Positions 1 to 5,647 are shown, counted from the stretch's first letter. The stretch is 8,653 nt of DNA from JBFKPQ01 sp041628225 (GCA_041628225.1 JBFKPQ010000090.1:1-8653), one strand, 5' to 3'. Notes: generated from the sequence alone by a model not told the origin. A program made the numbers and translations.

Positions 1-448
1 GTAGGCGGAGGACGCCGTGACCGGCCACCGCCAAGTGCTCGTCGCCGACCGACTCCGCTTCGCCCCAGATGAAACGTACATCCGGCAGTGGACTGCCGCC
101 CTGGATCGATTCCGCCGGCAGGTAGGCCTCACCGCGCAACCACAGGAGCACACCGTTCGACGTCGCGATCAGCTGTCCAGAGCTACGCGGTTCGAGAAGG
201 AAGCTCGTGCCTTCGCAGCGGAGCGTACCGACCTCCACCGTGTCGGCCACGAGCAACTCGTAGGTATCCGGGGTGATGGTCAGGACATGGCGCGAAGGGC
301 CGCCTTCGCTGTCTTCGTCGTAGGTGCGCTCGATGAGCGACAGATATCGCCCTGGTTCGACGGCGCAACCGCCGGCAGCTGGAGGTGAGGCCATGGTCGT
401 CGCGCTGCAGGCCAGCACGAGTACCAGGAGGGCCGTCATCCACCGCAT
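1..448 (-). CDS. Small putative lipoprotein, partial (3' end outside window)
   Basis: The frame is open for 149 codons from ATG at 448 to the left edge, so the C-terminus is missing. The N-terminus (MRWMTALLVLVLAC) is a short signal peptide ending in a lipobox-like V-L-A-C, with Cys14 as the expected lipidated residue. A second in-frame ATG at 439 (Met4) would also keep this signal. The mature part has no motif I recognise. It looks like a beta-rich extracytoplasmic domain with two further cysteines (Cys28 and Cys78) that could form a disulfide. A GAGG lies about 13 nt before the ATG, a weak ribosome binding site. It starts 37 nt after the stop of the upstream membrane-protein gene on the same strand, so co-transcription with malic enzyme is possible. 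The function is unknown. The reading frame and secretion signal are well supported; lipidation is inferred. Confidence 0.72.
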   Translation of the reverse strand, partial: MRWMTALLVLVLACSATTMASPPAAGGCAVEPGRYLSLIERTYDEDSEGGPSRHVLTITPDTYELLVADTVEVGTLRCEGTSFLLEPRSSGQLIATSNGVLLWLRGEAYLPAESIQGGSPLPDVRFIWGEAESVGDEHLAVAGHGVLRL

Positions 449-485
449 GGTCGGTGTGACGCCTCGGAGGGCTCGATGGTTCCGG

Positions 486-1103
486 TCACGCGGGACGCGT
501 CGCGTCGCGGACGGCCAGCGCGGCGCGCGTGCCGAAGTAGAACACGCCCGCGGCCATCACGCGATGCGGCTTGTCGATCCACAGGCCCGATCCGGGCAGG
601 TCGAGCGACGCCACGACGCCGTCGGTGAGCCCGAGGCGCGGGAAGGGGATCAACACGGTCATGAACGCGGCGGTCAGGTACAAGACCACGTCACGCAGCC
701 ATCGTCGCTCCGATGCTCGACGGGCCACCGGCCCTGGCTGCGGTTCGAACATGACGGCGAGCACACGATTCGCCACGAGGACCGCGACGGCGATGATCGG
801 AAACCACGACGAGAAGCCTGCCGCGAACCCGGCCGCCATCGCCATGTAGAGGATCGTGATGAAGCCCATTGTTCTGAGACGGCGTTTGACGGTCTCGTCG
901 CTGAGCCAGGTGGTTTCCAAGAAGACGGTGCCGTGAATCAGAAGGAACTCCACGATCATCACCAGCAACAGCAGCGCCACCGGCGCGGCCGCGCCCGTTG
1001 CCGGGTTCAGCCACGTCATGAGGAAGACGCCCGCCACGCCTGCGTCGAACAAGACGGAAACCGCAAGGCCCGTGAAGGCGTCCAACTTCTGCACGGGCCT
1101 CAA
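486..1103 (-). CDS. Polytopic membrane protein of unknown function
   Basis: The protein has 205 residues with about six hydrophobic segments: roughly residues 10-30, 37-60, 79-95, 97-117, 135-153 and 180-196. Arg/Lys-rich loops lie between them (for example around 70-78 and 125-134), fitting an inner-membrane protein. I recognise no family, transporter motif or catalytic residue. The frame begins at TTG 1103, 7 nt after the malic enzyme stop codon. A GTG at 1094 is a competing start because GAGG sits just 3 nt before it. Either would be translationally coupled to malic enzyme, so the two are very probably one operon. Whether it handles malate, pyruvate or something unrelated cannot be told from sequence. 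Coding potential is good, the start is uncertain, and the function is unknown. Confidence 0.78.
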   Translation of the reverse strand: MRPVQKLDAFTGLAVSVLFDAGVAGVFLMTWLNPATGAAAPVALLLLVMIVEFLLIHGTVFLETTWLSDETVKRRLRTMGFITILYMAMAAGFAAGFSSWFPIIAVAVLVANRVLAVMFEPQPGPVARRASERRWLRDVVLYLTAAFMTVLIPFPRLGLTDGVVASLDLPGSGLWIDKPHRVMAAGVFYFGTRAALAVRDATRPA

Positions 1104-1110
1104 CGATACG

Positions 1111-2814
1111 TCAGACGGGCATCAGACGCGGGTAGTCGAGGTTCCAGATCTCGTGGTCGAGAGCGCGATCGATCTCGTCGGCGGACATGGCCTGGCCGAC
1201 CGCGCAACCCTCCCGAGCGACAGCTGCAGCGATCCTTCTGCTTATCGGACGCAGCTGCTCGATCGGCGGGAACAGGCGCCCCGCGCGGAGGTCCTGTTCC
1301 GAGACGAGCTCGGCGAGCGTACGAGCTGCCGCCGCGAACATGGCGTCGGTGACGACGGACGCTCCACACAGCATGGCGCCGAGTCCGACGCCAGGGAACA
1401 CGTAGACGTTGTTGCACTGGGAGACGGGGATGAGCCGCCCGCCATGCTCGACCGGTTCGAAGGGCGAGCCGGTGGCGATGACCGCCGCTCCCGCCGTCCA
1501 CTCGACGACCTCGCGGGGATCGGCCTCGCACTTCGAGGTCGGATTCGACAACGCCATCACGACGGGTCGATCGGCATGGCGCATCATGGTCGAGATGACC
1601 GCCTCGTCGAAGATGCCCGGTTGCCCGGTCGTGCCGATCAGGACGGTGGGGCGGTACCGGTCGACGATCGTCGCCAGCGGCTCGGCACCGCCATCGAGTC
1701 CGTTCTGTTTCGACAACTCGTGCGGCCAAGCCAGCGGCCGCTTGTAGTCCTCGAGGTCGGCCCGGGTGTCGACGACGAGGCCGTGGCTGTCGGTGAGGGC
1801 AACGGCCCGGAGGACCGCGGTGGCCGATAGCCCTGCTGCCTCCAGGTCGTGTCGAAGGTGGCGCGCGATTCCGACGCCGGCCGCGCCGGCCCCCACGAGC
1901 AGGAATCGCTGGTCTTCGAGCTTGACGCCCAGGCCTCGGCAGGCCGCGTGCAGCCCGGCCACGACGACGGCGGCGGTGCCCTGGATGTCGTCGTTGAACG
2001 ACGGCAACGTCGTTCGATAGCGATCCAGGAGCCGGAAGGCATTCGCCTTCTTGAAGTCCTCCCACTGCAGGAGCGCTCCCGGGAAGCGACGCGTGACGGC
2101 GGTGACGAACTCGTCGACCAACGAGTCGTACTCCTCGCCGCGCAGCCGGCGGTGCGGCCAGCCGACGTAGAGCGGGTCGGTGAGCAACGCCTCGTTGTCC
2201 GTACCCACGTCGAGGGAGATCGGTAACACATGCGCCGGGTGGATTCCGGCCCCGAGCGTGTAGAGGGCGAGCTTGCCGATCGGGATCACCATGCCACCGG
2301 CGCCCTGGTCTCCTAGCCCGAGGATCCGCTCGTTGTCGGTGACGACGATGAGGCGCATCTCCTCGTTGCGGCCGTGTCCCAGAACATCGAAGATCCGGCC
2401 ACGGTGGTCAGGGGTTATCCACAATCCCCGCCCGCGGCGGAAGAGATGACTGAAGCGCACAGCAGCTTCGCCGACTGTAGGCGTGTAGACGATCGGCACC
2501 ATTTCCTCGACGTGTTCGGAGAGCACCTGGAAGAACAGGGTTTCGTTGCGGTCCTGGAGCGCAGCCATCCCGACATACTTCTCGAGTGGGTTGCTTCCCT
2601 TCGCTTGGATGTGTTCGTAGGCGCGTTGGACCTGCGTTTCGCGGTCGGTGTGCTGGTGGGGGAGCATGCCGTCGAGTTCGAACAACTGGCGCTCTGCGAC
2701 GGTGAAGGCGGACCCTTTGTTCAAGAGACCATCCTGGAGGATGGCAGTGCCTCGCTTCCACACATCGGCGATGGTCCAGGCGCCGTCGTCCGAACGTTCG
2801 ATGCGGTACTTCAT
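1111..2814 (-). CDS. maeA: Malic enzyme (malate dehydrogenase, oxaloacetate-decarboxylating), large MaeA type
   Basis: This cytoplasmic enzyme oxidatively decarboxylates L-malate to pyruvate and CO2, reducing NAD(P)+. At 567 residues it matches the long MaeA/SfcA and animal malic enzyme class rather than the short ~400-aa form. Hallmarks are PIVYTPTVGEA (Tyr110, the catalytic tyrosine of the family), IPIGKLALYTLGAGI (Lys181, the catalytic lysine), QWEDF (Glu252-Asp253) and FNDDIQGTA (Asp275-Asp276) for the divalent metal, GAGAAGVGIA from 308 for the dinucleotide, and ALSNPTSKCE from 421. SQCNNVYVFPGVGLG lies near 465-479. No key residue is missing. I favour NAD, as for MaeA, but the cofactor is not proven. 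ATG 2814 was chosen because it starts the family-like N-terminus and follows GAGGAG closely; the frame stays open upstream but only as antisense to the carbonic anhydrase gene. The membrane-protein gene follows after 7 nt. Confidence 0.96.
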   Translation of the reverse strand: MKYRIERSDDGAWTIADVWKRGTAILQDGLLNKGSAFTVAERQLFELDGMLPHQHTDRETQVQRAYEHIQAKGSNPLEKYVGMAALQDRNETLFFQVLSEHVEEMVPIVYTPTVGEAAVRFSHLFRRGRGLWITPDHRGRIFDVLGHGRNEEMRLIVVTDNERILGLGDQGAGGMVIPIGKLALYTLGAGIHPAHVLPISLDVGTDNEALLTDPLYVGWPHRRLRGEEYDSLVDEFVTAVTRRFPGALLQWEDFKKANAFRLLDRYRTTLPSFNDDIQGTAAVVVAGLHAACRGLGVKLEDQRFLLVGAGAAGVGIARHLRHDLEAAGLSATAVLRAVALTDSHGLVVDTRADLEDYKRPLAWPHELSKQNGLDGGAEPLATIVDRYRPTVLIGTTGQPGIFDEAVISTMMRHADRPVVMALSNPTSKCEADPREVVEWTAGAAVIATGSPFEPVEHGGRLIPVSQCNNVYVFPGVGLGAMLCGASVVTDAMFAAAARTLAELVSEQDLRAGRLFPPIEQLRPISRRIAAAVAREGCAVGQAMSADEIDRALDHEIWNLDYPRLMPV

Positions 2815-2820
2815 GGGCTC
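2815..2820 (-). promoter_or_regulatory. Shine-Dalgarno that fixes the malic enzyme start
   Basis: On the minus strand, GAGGAG followed by CCC directly precedes ATG 2814; the core lies just right of the start, about 2818-2823. The spacing is short but the site is strong. It supports this start over any further upstream in the same open frame. Confidence 0.5.
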
Positions 2821-2882
2821 CTCAGGTGTTGGTTCCCTCAGCCTTCGCGGGCCGGGTCGGTCCGGGTAGGGCCAGAGGTCGG

Positions 2883-2888
2883 TAGCGT
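2883..2888 (+). promoter_or_regulatory. -10 element of a probable leaderless promoter (carbonic anhydrase)
   Basis: TAGCGT fits the TANNNT actinobacterial -10 consensus. Its last base is followed by exactly seven bases and then ATG 2896. Transcription would start at or next to the start codon, which explains why no Shine-Dalgarno is visible there. No convincing -35 was seen. Confidence 0.5.
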
Positions 2889-2895
2889 CATTCGC

Positions 2896-3408
2896 ATGGA
2901 ACATTTGAGCCTGGCCACGCCCATGATCGACCCGACCGCCTTCATCGCTCCAGGCACCCACATCTATGGCGATGTTCGGGTGGGGGCCGACGCAGTCGTC
3001 ATGTTCGGCGTCGTGGCGCGCGCCGAGCTGGATCGCATCACGATCGGAGCCCGCAGCAACGTGCAGGACAACGCCGTGCTGCACGCCGACGAAGATGTGC
3101 CGTGCCTCATCGGATCCGACGTGACCGTCGGACACGCGGCCGTCGTGCACGGGGCCGAGGTCGGAGATCGCTGTCTGATCGGAATCGGAGCGCTCGTGCT
3201 CAATCGAGCCAGCATCGGAGAAGGTGCGTGGGTGGCCGCCGGCGCCGTCGTGACCGAGGGCTCGACCATCCCGGCTTGGACCCTTGCCCTGGGAACCCCG
3301 GCGCGGCCGATCCGGGACCTCACCGACGATGAGATCGCCCGCCACCTGAAGGGTGTCGAGGAGTATCGGCGGTTCGCCGCCGCCTACCGTGCTCGGTTCC
3401 CGGCTTGA
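2896..3408 (+). CDS. Gamma-class carbonic anhydrase family protein
   Basis: The 170-residue left-handed beta-helix protein of the gamma-carbonic anhydrase/YrdA/CaiE type is predicted to act as a cytoplasmic trimer that interconverts CO2 and bicarbonate. Hexapeptide-repeat periodicity runs from about residue 12 to 128. The three zinc ligands are present: His63 (SNVQDNAVLH), His80 and His85 (VTVGHAAVVHG). The family Arg-Gly-Asp is Arg42-Ala-Glu44, a conservative change, and Gln57-Asp58 are kept. A short C-terminal helix (about 143-168) completes the fold. ATG 2896 is favoured over Met10 (2923) because a TANNNT element lies seven bases before it. It is divergent from malic enzyme, which releases CO2; a shared role is an inference. 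Many members of this family lack measured carbonic anhydrase activity, so the enzyme call is less certain than the fold. Confidence 0.9.
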   Translation: MEHLSLATPMIDPTAFIAPGTHIYGDVRVGADAVVMFGVVARAELDRITIGARSNVQDNAVLHADEDVPCLIGSDVTVGHAAVVHGAEVGDRCLIGIGALVLNRASIGEGAWVAAGAVVTEGSTIPAWTLALGTPARPIRDLTDDEIARHLKGVEEYRRFAAAYRARFPA

Positions 3409-3419
3409 GCGGTTGGAAT

Positions 3420-3572
3420 TCAGGCCTCGACCGGCGTGGCCATGGCCATGGCCTGTTCGGTCGTCAGCTCCATGTTGTGGAGCGTGCGGCCGTGTTCCTG
3501 GGTAGCGGCGACGAGGTCGTCCTCGGTGCCTTGGGTTTCCCAACCGCAATCGCAGGCGAGCTTGTACTCCAT
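3420..3572 (-). CDS. DUF1059 small Cys/His protein
   Basis: This 50-residue protein begins MEYKLACDCGWETQG and fits the DUF1059 pattern: an N-terminal Cys-x-Cys-Gly (Cys7, Cys9) followed by an acidic helix and a His-x4-His (His27, His32). These four residues could bind one metal ion, which is inference; the family has no established function that I know of. ATG 3572 was chosen because AGGAGG sits 4 nt before it and overlaps the stop codon region of the upstream gene; upstream codons in the frame lack DUF1059 character. It starts 8 nt after the 166-aa gene ends, so both are very likely co-transcribed and co-translated. Its stop lies 11 nt from the stop of the convergent carbonic anhydrase gene. 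Confidence 0.87.
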   Translation of the reverse strand: MEYKLACDCGWETQGTEDDLVAATQEHGRTLHNMELTTEQAMAMATPVEA

Positions 3573-3580
3573 CGTTCCTC

Positions 3581-4081
3581 CTAGAGCTGTTCGAACGGGG
3601 CCGGCACATAGGTGGCGAGTTCCGCGTGCCACGCCTCACTCAGAGTCTCGTTGACGACGGCATCTTCTCGGTCGAGCCAGGCCAAATGGCGGAGCGCATG
3701 TTCCAGCACCTGGGTGAAGGCTATCTCGCCGGGGGCTTGTTGGGCTGTGGATCGTGCCAAGTCGGCCCTGGGTATGGGGATGGAATCCATCGAGCCGATC
3801 GCGGACGCTGGAATCACGACCAAGAAACTCAACACGACGGCCTGACGGTCCCACCGCCACGAGGTGGAATGGACCAGGTCAACCTCTGCGATGTTTCCGA
3901 TTGCGATCTCTCGGACCAGGTCGAGCGGATGCTCGACGCCGGCGGTCTCGATGTGCCACGGTTGCGGTCCGTCAGGTCCGGTCAGGAGCGCCTGTTCGCC
4001 GTCGTGAGCGACGACAAAGACCTCCGCACGAACCTGGCCGACGACGTCGATGGGCAGTCCGGGCACCAGCTCCGATGACAT
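3581..4081 (-). CDS. Conserved-looking hypothetical protein, 166 aa
   Basis: I do not recognise the family with confidence. The 166-residue protein has an N-terminal mixed alpha/beta part (to about residue 95) with a hydrophobic strand AVVLSFLVVIP (81-91) preceded by VDLVHSTSWRWD (67-78), a motif-like stretch. A helical C-terminal half is rich in Glu, His and Trp, including LEHALRHLAWLDRED near 126-140. There is no signal peptide or membrane helix. The strand and helix layout slightly resembles a Nudix fold, but no Nudix box is present, so I do not call it one. ATG 4081 is the first Met of this character; no Shine-Dalgarno precedes it, and a CAGAAT six bases upstream may serve as a weak -10 for leaderless transcription. 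It leads the two-gene unit with DUF1059 and is divergent from the cysteine-motif gene. Confidence 0.75.
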   Translation of the reverse strand: MSSELVPGLPIDVVGQVRAEVFVVAHDGEQALLTGPDGPQPWHIETAGVEHPLDLVREIAIGNIAEVDLVHSTSWRWDRQAVVLSFLVVIPASAIGSMDSIPIPRADLARSTAQQAPGEIAFTQVLEHALRHLAWLDREDAVVNETLSEAWHAELATYVPAPFEQL

Positions 4082-4125
4082 CGCGACATTCTGGCGCGAC
4101 TTCTCGCATCGCGCTCGGGCGCACG

Positions 4126-4141
4126 TTTCTCGCGTGAGAAA
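4126..4141. repeat. Short inverted repeat in a divergent promoter region
   Basis: TTTCTC and GAGAAA form six-base arms around a GCGT centre, between the starts of the divergent genes at 4081 (-) and 4206 (+). A further TTCTCGC at 4101-4107 directly repeats the left half. It could be a regulator binding site or chance; no regulator gene is in the window. Confidence 0.35.
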
Positions 4142-4193
4142 GGAGCCGAATGGCCTCTGGCCACCTGGCCGGCGGGCAGGGGACACTTGAGCC

Positions 4194-4199
4194 AGGAGG
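4194..4199 (+). promoter_or_regulatory. Consensus Shine-Dalgarno for the cysteine-motif gene
   Basis: AGGAGG with a six-base spacer before ATG 4206 is a near-ideal ribosome binding site and fixes this start. Confidence 0.7.
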
Positions 4200-4205
4200 T
4201 CGACC

Positions 4206-4598
4206 ATGAGCGACCTGGGAACGGTACTTGTTGACTGCGCCTCCGATGAACTGGGAGTGCAGATCGAGTTTCTGGAGCGGTTGGGCCACCTTGTGCAGGT
4301 GTGCCCTGGACCGCCACACGCCACGCTGTGCCCGATCCTGGGCGGTGAAGGTTGCCCGCTGATGGAGGGCGCCGACGGCGTGGTGTTCGCCCTCGACCTC
4401 GACCGGCCGCAGCATCGGGCCATCCTCAAGAAGTACCAAGAAATGCTCTCCGAAGACGTGCCAGTGCGTGCCGTCGTTCGACAAGGCCAGGAAATCCAGT
4501 ACGCCGACCTTCTGTCAGGCGTGCAGGTGTGGACCCATGAGCCAACCACAGGTGAGATCGACGGTTTCTCGGCGCAGATCGAATCGGCGCGAATCTAG
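4206..4598 (+). CDS. Cysteine-motif protein of unknown function, 130 aa
   Basis: This soluble 130-residue protein starts with a beta-alpha unit (TVLVDCASDELGVQIEFLERLG) like the opening of a receiver or Rossmann-like fold. A distinctive motif follows: Cys33-Pro-Gly-Pro, then Cys42-Pro-Ile, then Gly-Glu-Gly-Cys50-Pro, then an EGADGVVFALDLD strand and a helix rich in Lys/Gln. The C-terminal 40 residues contain RQGQEIQYADLLSGVQVWTHEPT. I recall similar Cys-Gly-Pro/Cys-Pro motifs in uncharacterised actinobacterial proteins, but I cannot name a family. Three cysteines 8-9 residues apart suggest metal binding or redox sensing, which is inference. The start has an ideal AGGAGG. It stands alone on its strand, divergent from the 166-aa/DUF1059 pair and ending 12 nt from the convergent DUF3039 gene. 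Confidence 0.82.
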   Translation: MSDLGTVLVDCASDELGVQIEFLERLGHLVQVCPGPPHATLCPILGGEGCPLMEGADGVVFALDLDRPQHRAILKKYQEMLSEDVPVRAVVRQGQEIQYADLLSGVQVWTHEPTTGEIDGFSAQIESARI

Positions 4599-4610
4599 GC
4601 CGGAACCTCG

Positions 4611-4850
4611 TCAGCTCGACGAGGCTCCGCGAATCGCGGCCATGATGTCCTTGCAGGTCGGACACACGGGATACTTCGACGGGTCACGGTTGGGGATCCA
4701 TCGCTTGCCGCACAGCGCCCGGACGGGGACGCCTTCGACATTGGCCCGCACGATGTCGTCCTTTCGGACGTAATGGGCGAATCGGTCGTGGTCTCCGTCG
4801 TCGAGCCGGGGGTCGACAACGACGTCTGGTTCGACGCGGGTATCGGACAT
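4611..4850 (-). CDS. DUF3039 family protein
   Basis: The 79-residue protein matches DUF3039, a small family of Actinobacteria with no assigned function. The core is RFAHYVRKDDIVRANVEGVPVRALCGKRWIPNRDPSKYPVCPTCKDI (residues 23-69 in part). Cys47, Cys63 and Cys66, together with His26, could form a zinc-ribbon-like site; that is an inference from spacing. The first 20 residues are acidic and probably disordered. ATG 4850 lies 14 nt after the stop of the coiled-coil gene and has no clear Shine-Dalgarno, so coupling is likely. A GTG at 4868 that overlaps the upstream stop (GTGA) is an alternative adding six residues. Family assignment is firm; the exact start is not. Confidence 0.9.
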   Translation of the reverse strand: MSDTRVEPDVVVDPRLDDGDHDRFAHYVRKDDIVRANVEGVPVRALCGKRWIPNRDPSKYPVCPTCKDIMAAIRGASSS

Positions 4851-4864
4851 CGCCGTCGATTGTC

Positions 4865-5182
4865 TCACACGGGGTAGCGGCCGTCTTCCATCCCGTCTTC
4901 TCGGTCGATGGTCGACACCATCGCCGTGAGCTCGGACGCCGAGATCGTCCCGTTGCGCACCAACAGCCGTTGGAGCGCCTTCACGGACAGCGCCAGCTCG
5001 CCGATCGCTTCGGAAAGGCGGGCGACATCGATGTCGCCGGTCTGCGCCTGAAGAACGGCCGCCTGTTCGCGGGCAGCCGCCAACTCTTCGAGAACTTCCC
5101 ACCGCTGCTCCGCTTGCCCACGTTTCGCCTGTTCGATCTGATCCTGCTGATAGAAGTCGAAGATCCAGTTCAGCAATCCCAT
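4865..5182 (-). CDS. Small coiled-coil protein, 105 aa
   Basis: The N-terminus MGLLNWIFDFYQQDQ is a hydrophobic, aromatic stretch that could be an amphipathic membrane-contacting helix. Residues about 15-78 have heptad-like Leu/Ala spacing with many Glu, Gln and Arg, indicating a coiled coil, with a possible break at the GDID near 49-52. The acidic tail ends DGRYPV. No enzymatic motif is present. The protein is likely a small structural or adaptor protein, an inference from shape only. ATG 5182 is fixed by GAGGAGG five bases upstream; another ATG at 5187 is out of frame. It is the first gene of a two-gene unit with DUF3039, and its leader shares an 11-base sequence with the divergent gene. 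Confidence 0.82.
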   Translation of the reverse strand: MGLLNWIFDFYQQDQIEQAKRGQAEQRWEVLEELAAAREQAAVLQAQTGDIDVARLSEAIGELALSVKALQRLLVRNGTISASELTAMVSTIDREDGMEDGRYPV

Positions 5183-5188
5183 TGCATC

Positions 5189-5256
5189 CTCCTCGTGTGA
5201 AGTCCAACCCTCCCGGCGGGGGTGAGGTTCCGTTCGGTACGATCGCACACGAGGAG
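5189..5256. repeat. 11-bp inverted repeat covering both divergent ribosome binding sites
   Basis: CTCCTCGTGTG at 5189-5199 is the exact reverse complement of CACACGAGGAG at 5246-5256. Each copy, read in its own direction, ends in the GAGGAG ribosome binding site of one divergent gene (starts at 5182 on minus and 5265 on plus). The two copies are separated by 46 bases. The RBS part accounts for six bases; the CACAC part is additional identity. Confidence 0.55.
5238..5243 (+). promoter_or_regulatory. Candidate -10 element upstream of the 5265/5316 gene
   Basis: TACGAT fits TANNNT and is followed seven bases later by GAGGAG (5251-5256), so the transcript would start almost at the ribosome binding site for ATG 5265. 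No clear -35 is visible. Confidence 0.4.
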
Positions 5257-5264
5257 ACCCGACG

Positions 5265-5312
5265 ATGGACTGTGACCGTCGAATCGCTTCCGAGCTCGGC
5301 ACGGGCGACTGA
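5265..5312 (+). CDS. 15-codon ORF in frame with the next gene: leader peptide or interrupted N-terminus
   Basis: ATG 5265 is preceded by GAGGAG with an eight-base spacer, the best start signal in this gap. It encodes MDCDRRIASELGTGD and stops at TGA 5310-5312. The next coding frame, starting GTG 5316, lies only three bases further and is in the same frame. Codon composition is GC-rich at third positions like the neighbouring genes. So this is either a leader peptide coupled to the next gene, or the true N-terminus of that gene cut by a nonsense change (TGG, CGA or GGA to TGA) or sequencing error. Selenocysteine is considered and rejected elsewhere. Confidence 0.4.
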   Translation: MDCDRRIASELGTGD

Positions 5313-5315
5313 CCC

Positions 5316-5621
5316 GTGTCGCTGCACCCTGCGCTCGAAGCGAGGTTCGAGGCCCTGCTCGCCGGCTGGCGCGGCCATGAGGATCTGCGACGCCGCTCGC
5401 ACGATGTACGCATGCTCGCCGCATCGAGAGCGCGGCTGGATCGGCTGCGGGCCGAAGTCGCCGAGCTGAGGATCGCCTTGCACCCAGACGACGACGAATT
5501 GGATGAGATCGCTCTCGTCAGCCGGTGTGGCACATGGGACACGCTGGTGTTCCACCGGCACATCGATCGCGATCCGACCGGCTCGTTCCGGTGTGTCTGC
5601 GGCGATGCCGTCATGGCTTGA
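5316..5621 (+). CDS. Small hypothetical protein with C-terminal Cys/His cluster
   Basis: From GTG 5316 the protein has 101 residues. Residues 6-55 form an Arg/Leu/Glu-rich helical region (FEALLAGWRGHEDL through RLRAEVAELR) suited to a coiled coil. The C-terminal part carries Cys71, His80, His82, Cys93 and Cys95 (SRCGTWDT, FHRHI, RCVCGDA), a possible metal site. I know no family for it. The GTG lacks its own Shine-Dalgarno; translation probably depends on the ribosome that reads the ORF at 5265, which ends three bases upstream in the same frame. If the TGA is an error or is suppressed, the protein would be 118 residues from ATG 5265. The lipoprotein gene begins 26 nt after this stop with its own promoter-like element. 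Confidence 0.65.
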   Translation: MSLHPALEARFEALLAGWRGHEDLRRRSHDVRMLAASRARLDRLRAEVAELRIALHPDDDELDEIALVSRCGTWDTLVFHRHIDRDPTGSFRCVCGDAVMA

Positions 5622-5634
5622 CCCGGGCGCCTAC

Positions 5635-5640
5635 TACCGT
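5635..5640 (+). promoter_or_regulatory. -10 element of a probable leaderless promoter (M23-like lipoprotein)
   Basis: TACCGT matches TANNNT and is followed by exactly seven bases before ATG 5648. No Shine-Dalgarno precedes that ATG, fitting leaderless translation. This would give the lipoprotein its own promoter inside the gap after the 5316 gene. Confidence 0.5.
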
Positions 5641-5647
5641 TCCCCGT

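Noticed and set aside
324..1352. Plus-strand ORF of 342 codons
   Set aside because: Its translation is rich in Arg, His and Gln without hydrophobic pattern, and it is antisense to the membrane protein and malic enzyme genes, which have real protein features.
2374..2895. Open extension of the carbonic anhydrase frame upstream into the malic enzyme gene
   Set aside because: It lies antisense to conserved malic enzyme sequence, and the beta-helix domain begins naturally at 2896.
3436..3451. Palindromic GCCATGGCC repeats as a possible regulatory element
   Set aside because: They encode the Ala-Met-Ala-Met-Ala stretch of the DUF1059 protein and are explained by codon choice.
2815..3639. Long open extension of the malic enzyme frame (about 275 codons) antisense to the carbonic anhydrase gene
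   Set aside because: It is low-complexity Arg/Gly/His-rich translation typical of GC-rich antisense frames, covers a gene with all its zinc ligands on the other strand, and malic enzyme has its own ribosome binding site at 2814.
3581..4081. Nudix hydrolase assignment for the 166-aa protein
   Set aside because: The Glu/Gly pattern of the Nudix box is absent; only a general strand-helix resemblance remains.
4082..4549. Upstream extension of the 166-aa protein frame
   Set aside because: It is antisense to the cysteine-motif gene, which has an ideal Shine-Dalgarno, and its composition is shadow-like.
5310..5345. Selenocysteine at TGA 5310 with a downstream SECIS
   Set aside because: Only a four-base stem (CTCG/CGAG) with a three-base loop follows the TGA; this is far weaker than a bacterial SECIS, and the residue is not in a redox-type motif.
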